A stretch of 11,985 nucleotides of DNA, taken from NCBI GenBank assembly GCA_937912185.1, contig CALDOH010000124.1, positions 1 to 11,985 on the forward strand, read 5' to 3'. This document shows positions 5,958-11,985 of this stretch, piece by piece (position 1 is the first letter of the stretch; each line of letters starts with the position of its first letter). A program made the position numbers and the translations under genes. The notes beneath the pieces are model-generated. The model was not told where the DNA came from. It saw only the letters and a list, made by a program, of their open reading frames with translations, and did no database searches. Source of the DNA: an uncultured bacterium (GTDB lineage Bacteria > Patescibacteriota > Patescibacteriia > UBA1558 > GWA2-36-10).

Positions 5958-6029
5958 CCCGTTAGAAATTAATTTTTAAGCTTATTTCTCGCCCCGTCAG
6001 GACAAAGGTGTAAGAATTTCTAACGGGGT
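5956..6029. repeat. Palindromic repeat element E1 in the cysS leader
   Basis: Perfect 15-bp inverted ends (ACCCCGTTAGAAATT and AATTTCTAACGGGGT) enclose a 44-bp centre with no coding content. The right end, GTGTAAGAATTTCTAACGGGGTTCAT with its flank (6008-6033), matches 24 of 26 bases at 11267-11292. It fills the space between the predicted cysS transcription start and the GTG start codon. Confidence 0.75.
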
Positions 6030-6031
6030 TC

Positions 6032-6066
6032 ATAGCTATATTTTAGCATTTTTTGAGATAATTTAA
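6032..6066 (-). promoter_or_regulatory. Promoter cassette, copy 1 (cysS promoter)
   Basis: A 35-bp sequence matching 33 of 35 bases at 7484-7518. On the minus strand it contains an extended -10, TGC before TAAAAT (6045-6040), which would start transcription near 6033, just before repeat E1 and cysS. Confidence 0.55.
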
Positions 6067-6117
6067 AAACCCCCACCCGAAGGTCTCGAGCTTTGTCGAG
6101 AGATGGTGAGGGTTTTA
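6065..6117. terminator. Terminator-like double hairpin between the DUF5666-like gene and cysS
   Basis: Outer arms AAAACCCCCACC and GGTGAGGGTTTT pair with one mismatch; an inner hairpin TCTCGA/TCGAGA is nested within. On the minus strand the stem is followed by TTTTT, on the plus strand by TTTTATTTT. It lies 26 bases after the stop of the minus-strand gene and directly precedes the cysS promoter cassette. Confidence 0.7.
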
Positions 6118-6142
6118 TTTTAAATATAAATTAAATAATAAC

Positions 6143-7429
6143 TTATTGATCAGCCGATGCTCTCAATGAAAGAATATGCACTAAACTAGCCTCAACTGTA
6201 TGTTCTTGCCTATTAGCCACACCCCTGACTCTAATGATGTCGTCTACCTTTATATCATCCAAAGTAATCTGCTCACCATTTTTGGTAATTTTTGTATTAT
6301 CATTGGTGTTGACTGTCCAAGATTTATTGGCCATATTTGTCCGTACTAGCTGAACATCAATACTACCCTTGTCAGGATTAACACTTAATACCTTCCCCAA
6401 ATGATGGGCTACACCCAAGGCTTGAATAGAATTATTTTTTATAAATTTGGCTACCAAATGTCCAGTATCCTCTGCCCGACGGCCAATGATTCTAACATGG
6501 TCACCTTCACTAAATTCTTTTAGAAAAGCTTTGCCCATGTATCTTCTCCTGAGATTGGTATCTTCATAAATATCTACCATTATTTTCTCTCCTGGAGCGC
6601 CAACTAAATTGTTTACATCACCTTCTTCAAAAAACTTAGAAGGATTGATTTCTACCTCTATAGTTGCTGGCAAAGAAATATCCTCAGGAATCATGGTGAC
6701 TGTAGCGTCTACTACCCAACGAGTCACTCTCATAAAAAGCTGCTCGCCACGACGAAGCACTACTATAATTTTGGCATCCCAAGTGCTAGCGTTGCCATCG
6801 CCATCCTCTACTACTCTAGCTCTGATACGATCGCCAATTTCAAAATTTTCTAGTGTAGCTGGGTTGTATTCACCAGCAACCATTCTAGCTTCACTAGTAT
6901 CTAAAGTAAACACCTGGCTGTTCCAAGTGACATCCATTTCGTTTTCTTCTGGACGAATAGCTTCAATCCAACCATTCTTGCCTCGGTGATTAGCCTTGAA
7001 AGAGCGATTTCTCAATTTCTTGGCTACCTTGGCACCACTATTGGTATAATGATCGACTGTATAGGTGATTTGATCACCAGCAATCCAATCACTAAGATCG
7101 GCTGAACCATTACTGTCAGTCAAAACTGAAGTGCTTGATTCAATCTCGACTGTCTGATCATCACTATCATCAGTTGCTCCATTGGGGCGAATAATGATAG
7201 TGGTGTTTTCGGCAGTAGTGTTGCCGATTTCAATTAACATGCCGGTATTTTCTTCGGCAGTTGCTTCTTCTTCACTCGCATTATTAATCTCTGTTTCACT
7301 CAAACCAATATCTGAAGCTGTCACTTCGGCACTAATATCATTGATTGCGCCTACTTCTTCGACAGCCAGCCCAGGGCTTGGCATCAACAGGACAAATGCT
7401 AGAAAAGTAAATATAAGTTTTTTACTCAT
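6143..7429 (-). CDS. Secreted protein with DUF5666-like beta domains
   Basis: A 428-residue predicted exported protein of unknown function. Residues 1-22 are a signal peptide: positive SKK, hydrophobic core, and a likely cut after GLA. Residues 23-60 are acidic and low-complexity. The rest looks like a series of small beta domains (about 62-145, 150-225, 238-335, 340-420). The last has a hydrophobic strand pattern ending ITLDDIKVDDIIRVRG, typical of DUF5666, a family of extracellular proteins of unknown role. No membrane anchor, catalytic motif or cysteine was noticed in the mature part. The start is firm: GAGGAGG lies 8 bases before the ATG. Copy 2 of the promoter cassette is 55-90 bases upstream, and a terminator-like hairpin follows. 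Confidence 0.8.
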   Translation of the reverse strand: MSKKLIFTFLAFVLLMPSPGLAVEEVGAINDISAEVTASDIGLSETEINNASEEEATAEENTGMLIEIGNTTAENTTIIIRPNGATDDSDDQTVEIESSTSVLTDSNGSADLSDWIAGDQITYTVDHYTNSGAKVAKKLRNRSFKANHRGKNGWIEAIRPEENEMDVTWNSQVFTLDTSEARMVAGEYNPATLENFEIGDRIRARVVEDGDGNASTWDAKIIVVLRRGEQLFMRVTRWVVDATVTMIPEDISLPATIEVEINPSKFFEEGDVNNLVGAPGEKIMVDIYEDTNLRRRYMGKAFLKEFSEGDHVRIIGRRAEDTGHLVAKFIKNNSIQALGVAHHLGKVLSVNPDKGSIDVQLVRTNMANKSWTVNTNDNTKITKNGEQITLDDIKVDDIIRVRGVANRQEHTVEASLVHILSLRASADQ

Positions 7430-7483
7430 ACGTTTTCCTCCTCTGAGTTAATTATTTTATATAATATGAATTAAATAAGATTA

Positions 7484-7518
7484 ATAGCTATATTATAACA
7501 TTTTTTGAGATAATTTAA
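7484..7518 (-). promoter_or_regulatory. Promoter cassette, copy 2 (promoter of the DUF5666-like gene)
   Basis: Matches copy 1 at 33 of 35 bases and carries TGT before a perfect TATAAT (7497-7492), an extended -10, on the minus strand. A run of nine C (nine G on the transcribed sense) at 7519-7527 lies immediately upstream, about where RNA polymerase would contact the -35 region. Confidence 0.65.
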
Positions 7519-7554
7519 CCCCCCCCCACAAACGTAGATGTTTTTAATGATCTA

Positions 7555-9111
7555 TTAACTACTAAACTCCGTTTCACAATTATCTACTATCCAGTCATGA
7601 TAGTCGCCACTGCAATATTCCTGCATTTCCTCTGGCACAATTGGCATACAATCTATAGTTTCCTGCTCTGGGCAAGCATATGCTACTTCGTCATCACCAT
7701 CACTATCATCATCCTCATTGTCTAAATCTTCACTAGGACAATAGGCATATTTATATGTATGATCTTGGAAATATGACCAGACTCTTCTGGTTGAAATTGC
7801 CCAATCAATATCATTCTCACCCGGGATATACCACTCTGGTGCCCAAGCACCGCTATACCACTGAATTTTATACTTCTTTATCTCTGGATGAGCTGAAATA
7901 TCTAGACCTAAATTGTGCCAATAATCAGTACCCAATCGTGTCCCTTCAATTATTTTTGGGGTTTCATCACCGGCACAACTAACATCAGAAACATCGTCGT
8001 TGATAGTCTGACACCACTCTATTTGATGTCTATGATCATCAAAATATGACCACACTCTTCTAGTTGGGACTTTCCAGTCAATATCATCTACTCCTCTGGT
8101 ATACCATGGTGACCAGTAGCCACTGGCCCACTGGATTCTATATCTAGTAACCTTTTCCTGTGTTGACATATCTAGCCCTAGGTCCTGCCAATAGGTACCT
8201 CCCGCAGCTGGTCTATAATCAACTACTATATTGTCGCAAGTATCCCCTGGCTCTGGGTAATCTTGATCCAGGCATTCACCTTCTGTATCACCATGATTGA
8301 GATGAGCCTGCAAAGCCTTGGTAGAAACTTTTATGGTCTGTGGATTATTAGTATTGCCAGTTATTGGATTGTGGCAAATAACTACAAACTGCTCACCTTC
8401 GTCAATTGGACTAAAATTAGATATCCTTCTTTCTGGGATTTTTAGTTCTTCACCCAATTGGTATTTTTCTTTTAACTGTTTGACATTTACTACACTCTTT
8501 TTGTCCAGGTTATTTTGCCCGTAAGCATAGGGCTTAACTTCTCTTTTTTTACCATCCTGAATCAGATATAATTCTTCGCTATCATCTTCATTTACCAGAG
8601 TTCCACTTGGTAAATTACTTTCTGATACTTCTTCTTTGGTATCTTCATAGCTAGTAGCAAAAATACCAGGGTCTACGTCCTCAATATTTTTATTCCAATC
8701 TTCACCATAAAGACTAGCTGCTGTCTCTTCATTTGGAATGTGCAACAACTTACCACCTTCGGCTACAACATAAACTTTATTTGTATTTGTATGGGTAACC
8801 ATCTTGGTACCTGGCTGGATTGTTACCATACCCCCATCCTCATAATTGTCCAATTCATCTACATCGACTTCCTCTACTCCGTCAAAGTCGTTGTACCAAG
8901 TGCCATATGTACCGGCATCAGGATAGATATATTTTTTTCCATCTGAACCAACTTCATAGACAGCGCCTCCAATCTGTCCTTTTTTCTTGATAAGTTTTCC
9001 CTCTTCATAGTTTTTCATGTTAGCTGATTGTCCAACATCTACGTAAAAACCAAAAGAAAAGACAAAAACTACCAAAAATAAAAGATTGATAATTTTTTTA
9101 CTAAATTTCAT
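7555..9111 (-). CDS. Large secreted modular protein with tandem aromatic repeats
   Basis: A 518-residue exported protein of unknown function. Residues 1-30 are a signal peptide ending QSA. Residues 38-155 form a module (GAVYEVGSDGKKYIYP, TWYNDFDGVE, VYVVAEGGKLLHIP, LYGEDWN) that I recall in many Patescibacteria surface proteins; a related shorter segment follows at 168-225. ICHNPITGN...HLNHGDTEGEC (245-280) matches a conserved motif of extracellular proteins, usually CHxPxGN...HxxHGD. Two copies of a tryptophan-rich unit follow, at 307-361 and 397-452, sharing YW-LGLD-S, IQW-SG-W-P-WY, DIDW and TRRVWSYF-DH. The tail is acidic, then cysteine-containing (480, 488, 500, 512). No Shine-Dalgarno is seen. 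The start lies 25 bp after the gap stop codon, so the gene is probably co-transcribed with gap. Adhesion or envelope structure is a guess. Confidence 0.8.
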   Translation of the reverse strand: MKFSKKIINLLFLVVFVFSFGFYVDVGQSANMKNYEEGKLIKKKGQIGGAVYEVGSDGKKYIYPDAGTYGTWYNDFDGVEEVDVDELDNYEDGGMVTIQPGTKMVTHTNTNKVYVVAEGGKLLHIPNEETAASLYGEDWNKNIEDVDPGIFATSYEDTKEEVSESNLPSGTLVNEDDSEELYLIQDGKKREVKPYAYGQNNLDKKSVVNVKQLKEKYQLGEELKIPERRISNFSPIDEGEQFVVICHNPITGNTNNPQTIKVSTKALQAHLNHGDTEGECLDQDYPEPGDTCDNIVVDYRPAAGGTYWQDLGLDMSTQEKVTRYRIQWASGYWSPWYTRGVDDIDWKVPTRRVWSYFDDHRHQIEWCQTINDDVSDVSCAGDETPKIIEGTRLGTDYWHNLGLDISAHPEIKKYKIQWYSGAWAPEWYIPGENDIDWAISTRRVWSYFQDHTYKYAYCPSEDLDNEDDDSDGDDEVAYACPEQETIDCMPIVPEEMQEYCSGDYHDWIVDNCETEFSS

Positions 9112-9136
9112 AGTTTATATTTTATTTTATTAAATA

Positions 9137-10144
9137 TTATCTAATTTGATCAATCATCTCCACTAGCCTAGTAGAATAACCCCATTCATTGTCATACCAA
9201 GCAACAATTTTGACCATATTACCACCCACTACCTTGGTCAGTGATAAATCAACAATAGATGAACGCTCATCACCAATAAAGTCTGAAGAGACAACCGGTT
9301 CATCAGTTACACCTAAGATTCCTTTGTACTGTTTGCTCTTGGAAGCAGTAATTAAAACATTATTGATTTGTTTAACAGTCACATCTTTTTTAAGCAAAAA
9401 AGTAAAATCTGACAGAGACACTATCGGTGTTGGCACTCTAACAGCTAAACCATCAAATAAACCTCGTAGCTCAGGGATAACTTCAGCGGTAGCAATAGCA
9501 GCCCCCGTACTAGTTGGCACAATATTTTGTGCAGCTGAACGACCACGGCGTGGGTCTTTTTTATGTGGTCCGTCAACCAAGGCCTGATCGGCAGTATAAG
9601 AATGGATAGTTGTCATCATAGCTTTATCTACGCCAAACTTGGAAACCAAAATTTGTGCTACCGGCGCAATACAGTTGGTAGTACAAGAAGCATTGGAAAT
9701 AACTTTTTGATTTTTATAGCCAGCCTGGTTAACTCCCAAAAGAAAAGTATCAACACCACCGCCCTTGGCTGGTGCTGAAATAATTACTTTTTTGGCACCC
9801 GCTTTGATATGAGCATCGGCAGCTCCATCTTTGACAAAACGACCAGTGCATTCAAGTACTACATCAATCTTGAGTTTTTTCCAAGGTAATTTCTTGGGAT
9901 CAGCTTGAGCTGTAATATGGTATTTCTTGCCGCCAACATAAATATCATGTCCTTTGACCAAAACTTTTTTACCATAGGCTCCATAGACTGTGTCATACTT
10001 CAATAAGTAGGCCAATGATTCTGCAGGAGCCAAGTCATTGATAGCTACTACATCATATTTTTTCTTATCCAGCATTATCTTGAAAGCCGCTCGGCCAATC
10101 CGACCAAAACCATTGATAGCTACTCTAATTTTTCTTTTTGCCAT
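9137..10144 (-). CDS. gap: Glyceraldehyde-3-phosphate dehydrogenase, type I
   Basis: A 335-residue glycolytic enzyme that oxidises glyceraldehyde 3-phosphate to 1,3-bisphosphoglycerate. The Rossmann nucleotide motif is INGFGRIGR (10-18), and D37 in AINDL fits NAD preference. The catalytic cysteine is C154 in SNASCTTNC, with the activating H181 in TTIHSYTADQ. Phosphate-site residues are in the RRGRSAAQNIVPTSTGAA stretch near 199-216, and WYDNEWGYS closes the C-terminal part. Length and motifs are normal. The ATG at 10144 has only a weak purine-rich site before it. An extended -10 promoter lies about 30 bases upstream, overlapping the end of the ricT-gene terminator. No other glycolytic gene is nearby; a secreted-protein gene follows after 25 bp without a terminator. 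Confidence 0.96.
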   Translation of the reverse strand: MAKRKIRVAINGFGRIGRAAFKIMLDKKKYDVVAINDLAPAESLAYLLKYDTVYGAYGKKVLVKGHDIYVGGKKYHITAQADPKKLPWKKLKIDVVLECTGRFVKDGAADAHIKAGAKKVIISAPAKGGGVDTFLLGVNQAGYKNQKVISNASCTTNCIAPVAQILVSKFGVDKAMMTTIHSYTADQALVDGPHKKDPRRGRSAAQNIVPTSTGAAIATAEVIPELRGLFDGLAVRVPTPIVSLSDFTFLLKKDVTVKQINNVLITASKSKQYKGILGVTDEPVVSSDFIGDERSSIVDLSLTKVVGGNMVKIVAWYDNEWGYSTRLVEMIDQIR

Positions 10145-10174
10145 AGTATATCTTTGTTTAATTTTAACAATCTT

Positions 10175-10183
10175 ATTATACCA
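10175..10183 (-). promoter_or_regulatory. Extended -10 promoter of gap
   Basis: TGG directly followed by a perfect TATAAT (10180-10175) on the minus strand; no good -35 because the upstream DNA is the ricT-gene terminator stem and its T-tract. The predicted start is about 24 bases before the gap ATG. Confidence 0.65.
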
Positions 10184-10209
10184 AAAAAACCGCCCTAAGC
10201 GAAGGGCGG
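10183..10209 (-). terminator. Rho-independent terminator after the ricT-like gene
   Basis: A 7-bp perfect GC-rich stem (CCGCCCT/AGGGCGG) with a six-base loop, followed by seven T on the minus strand. It begins 15 bases after the stop codon and abuts the gap promoter. Confidence 0.9.
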
Positions 10210-10223
10210 CCTTATTTTAGTTG

Positions 10224-11111
10224 TTATTTATTGCAATCTTCCTGAGATTTCTCACAAAGCTTACCTTCTAGGTAAGGATACTCTACTCTAGTACCATCAA
10301 CTTCCAGCTCTACCGTATGTTTGAGTGGGTGAACTACTCTAACTCTGCCTGGTCCAGCCGCTGTTTTAATCACGTCACCAACATTGGGTAATTTTTCTAA
10401 ATTGTATTTATAAGATTCTTCTTCAAAACGAAGACAACATTTGAGACGTCCGCAGGGACCCGTCAAGCGACCCACTCCTCTGTGCCCAAGCTCTTGGTCT
10501 TTGATAAAATCTGGACTAACATTCCCAATCTTCTCCAGCCAAGAACGACAGCACAACGGTAGTCCACAAGAACCAAAATCTCCAGAGGTCTTAGCTGCAT
10601 CACGCACACCGACTTGCTGTAGTCTGATTTTCTTGTGATAATTTTTGACTAAATTTTTGACTAGCTCCCTAAAATCAACCCGCGTATCAGCAATAAAATA
10701 AAAAGTAAGACGAGCACCATCAAAAGACTCGTTGACATCAATAATCTTCATTTCCGTCAGATCATACTTTTTGGTCAATTGTTTACAATCGTGTAAATAT
10801 TTAGAAAATTCTTTTCCCTGTTCAGCCGCTTTTTTCAAATCCTTCTCATTGGCTCGCCTGAGCATTGGTTTGATATCAGAAATAGACCTTTGTTCAATAA
10901 TACCAAGATTCTTTCCATTTTCCTGATTATCTGATTGAGCATTTGGTTCAAAATCAGTCCAACCAGAAATCACTCCCATGTCTTCACCTAAAACTGTTTG
11001 GACAATCACCAAATCACCAACTTTGATATCAGCTCCTCTATCGTCACTGAATTCTGGTAAGAAGAAATATTCTTTATCTAATTTATGAAATTGTATTTTA
11101 ACTACCTTCAC
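10224..11111 (-). CDS. PSP1-domain protein, RicT/YaaT family
   Basis: A 295-residue cytosolic protein of the family that includes Bacillus RicT (YaaT), a subunit of an Fe-S complex affecting RNase Y-dependent RNA processing. That role is known for RicT and only inferred here. The PSP1 core covers about 75-200 (LRRANEKD, QVGVRDAAK). Clustered cysteines, candidate Fe-S ligands, are C182, C187 and C188 in SCGLPLCC, and C220, C225 and C226 in GPCGRLKCCLRFE. The GRLKCC block is conserved in the family, but the segment before it (LGHRGVGRLTG) departs from the usual NPxKISG as I remember it. The start is GTG at 11111-11109 within the end of repeat E2, in the context AACTGGGTGAAGG, with no Shine-Dalgarno. 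A TATAAT at 11175-11170 inside the repeat could be its -10. pyrH lies upstream on the same strand. Confidence 0.9.
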   Translation of the reverse strand: MKVVKIQFHKLDKEYFFLPEFSDDRGADIKVGDLVIVQTVLGEDMGVISGWTDFEPNAQSDNQENGKNLGIIEQRSISDIKPMLRRANEKDLKKAAEQGKEFSKYLHDCKQLTKKYDLTEMKIIDVNESFDGARLTFYFIADTRVDFRELVKNLVKNYHKKIRLQQVGVRDAAKTSGDFGSCGLPLCCRSWLEKIGNVSPDFIKDQELGHRGVGRLTGPCGRLKCCLRFEEESYKYNLEKLPNVGDVIKTAAGPGRVRVVHPLKHTVELEVDGTRVEYPYLEGKLCEKSQEDCNK

Positions 11112-11218
11112 CCAGTTAAAAATTAATAATTAAATGATTTTCCTCATAAGAGAAATAAATTATTATTTCATTATACTTTACAATATAACATAATTTCGTG
11201 AATTTCTAACTGGGTGAA
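11107..11218. repeat. Palindromic repeat element E2 in the ricT-gene leader
   Basis: 18-bp inverted ends with one mismatch (TTCACCCAGTTAAAAATT and AATTTCTAACTGGGTGAA) around an AT-rich 76-bp centre. The ends match E1 except for one or two bases. The left end contains the GTG start codon of the downstream gene. It overlaps E3 by four bases. Confidence 0.75.
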
Positions 11219-11291
11219 CCCAGTTAGAAATTAATAATTATATACTTTTAACCCAATAGAAATTAAGTGTTAGAATTTCTAACTGGGTTCA
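11215..11291. repeat. Palindromic repeat element E3 at the 3' end of pyrH
   Basis: Perfect 18-bp inverted ends, TGAACCCAGTTAGAAATT and its complement. A degenerate third left end (AACCCAATAGAAATTAAG, 11250-11266... within a base or so) lies inside, suggesting a nested or tandem unit. The right end encodes the last residues and the TAG stop of pyrH. Confidence 0.75.
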
Positions 11292-11985
11292 TGATAAACC
11301 TTGGTCCCAATACTATCTTCGCTTACTGCTTTGATAAGATTGTCTGGGCTATATTTAAACACTGTTAATTTTAATTTATTGTCTCGCGCTAGGGCAAAAG
11401 CAGTAGCGTCCATTACTTTTAACTCTTGATCCAGGGCTTGAGTATAAGTTAATTTTTTATAAAGTTTAGCCTTGGGATTGTTGGCAGGATTACTATCATA
11501 GACACCGGCTACATTAGAAGCTTTGTAGATATGATCTGCGCTAACTTCTAAGGCTCGGAGAACTAAAGTAGTATCGGTAGTAAAATATGGATTACCAGTC
11601 CCACCAGCAAAGATGACGACTCGCTTGTGCTCTAAATGATCGATAGCTTTGCGGTGATTATAATCCTCCATTATCTTGGGTACAGAAAAAGATGATAATA
11701 CCCTCGCCTCTTGGCCATTTTTTTCCAAAACTGACTGCAAAGCCAAGGCATTGAGGTTGGTAGCCATCATACCCATATGATCAGCTACTACTCGATCGAT
11801 TTCTTGGCCTTTAACCATTCTGGCTCGAAAAATATTTCCAGCACCAACAACAATACCAACCTGATAGCCCAATTTAACCAATTGTTTTATACTTTTGGCT
11901 ATTTTGACAATAGAAGGAAAATCAATATTGGCCTCTTGATTGCCGACCTCAAAAACCTCACCAGATAGTTTTATAACTACACGTT
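11279..11985 (-). CDS. pyrH: UMP kinase, 5' end beyond the window
   Basis: Bacterial UMP kinase of the amino acid kinase family, converting UMP to UDP in pyrimidine synthesis. The frame runs to the window edge; 234 residues are visible, so only a few N-terminal residues should be missing against the usual 235-245. It opens with RVVIKLSGE, the phosphate-binding strand and loop. GAGNIFRARM corresponds to the usual GGGNIFRG, FAGGTGNPYFTTDTT is the UMP/active-site segment, KASNVAGVYDSNP the usual KATxVDGVYDxDP, and MDATAFALARDN the conserved C-terminal helix. A TTG at 11881 could be mistaken for the start but lies inside the conserved domain. The C-terminal EPS and the stop codon fall in repeat E3. 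In many bacteria frr or tsf neighbours pyrH; here the next gene is ricT-like, across the repeat array. Confidence 0.95.
   Translation of the reverse strand, partial: RVVIKLSGEVFEVGNQEANIDFPSIVKIAKSIKQLVKLGYQVGIVVGAGNIFRARMVKGQEIDRVVADHMGMMATNLNALALQSVLEKNGQEARVLSSFSVPKIMEDYNHRKAIDHLEHKRVVIFAGGTGNPYFTTDTTLVLRALEVSADHIYKASNVAGVYDSNPANNPKAKLYKKLTYTQALDQELKVMDATAFALARDNKLKLTVFKYSPDNLIKAVSEDSIGTKVYHEPS

Noticed and set aside
11107..11291. CRISPR array
   Set aside because: Repeats are inverted, unequal in length and only two to three, with no regular spacers or cas genes.
11279..11881. UMP kinase starting at the TTG at 11881
   Set aside because: The same frame continues to the window edge and encodes the conserved RVVIKLSGE N-terminus, so the gene is simply cut by the window.
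18..11985. Recoding of TGA (as in some CPR lineages)
   Set aside because: No gene ends in TGA, but every gene reads full length with the standard code and conserved motifs intact; TAA/TAG preference alone is weak evidence.

Overview
The window looks like a chromosomal segment of a Patescibacteria (CPR, Parcubacteria-like) genome. This is an inference from gene content and style: compact single-copy housekeeping genes (pyrH, a RicT/PSP1 protein, gap, cysS, hisS); secreted proteins of types I associate with that group; short palindromic repeats that run into reading frames, including an in-frame LPAGKAGK tail; and low to moderate GC. All genes read intact with the standard bacterial code. The nine stop codons visible are TAA or TAG, none TGA.

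Layout, left to right. A HAD-family phosphatase (minus) and an M14-type deacylase of the succinylglutamate desuccinylase/aspartoacylase family (plus) diverge from a 16-bp perfect inverted repeat that carries back-to-back -35 boxes. From 1890 to the right edge everything is on the minus strand. In transcription order (right to left): pyrH (5' end outside the window), an array of palindromic repeats, a ricT-like PSP1 gene, gap, a large secreted modular protein, a secreted DUF5666-like protein, cysS, an odd tRNA followed by a strongly structured 104-nt RNA, hisS, tRNA-His, and a VanX-type D-Ala-D-Ala dipeptidase.

How the parts fit. The strand is split into short transcripts by clear intrinsic terminators (after the ricT gene, the DUF5666-like gene, cysS and tRNA-His) and extended -10 promoters. 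gap and the 518-residue secreted protein appear co-transcribed, as do hisS and tRNA-His. The hisS/tRNA-His pair stands out. hisS is much more GC-rich than its neighbours and its motif 2 resembles the alphaproteobacterial type of HisRS. The linked tRNA-His lacks the nearly universal G-1:C73 pair and has A-1 and U73 instead.

The main unexplained material is at 4250-4530. There a near-consensus promoter drives a tRNA whose anticodon loop is two bases short and whose 1-72 pair is mismatched, followed by a GC-rich hairpin RNA I cannot assign to a family. A second theme is a palindromic repeat family (5956-6029, 11107-11291) whose ends supply the GTG start codons of cysS and the ricT gene and the stop codon of pyrH. 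No CRISPR array, insertion sequence or transposase gene was seen.
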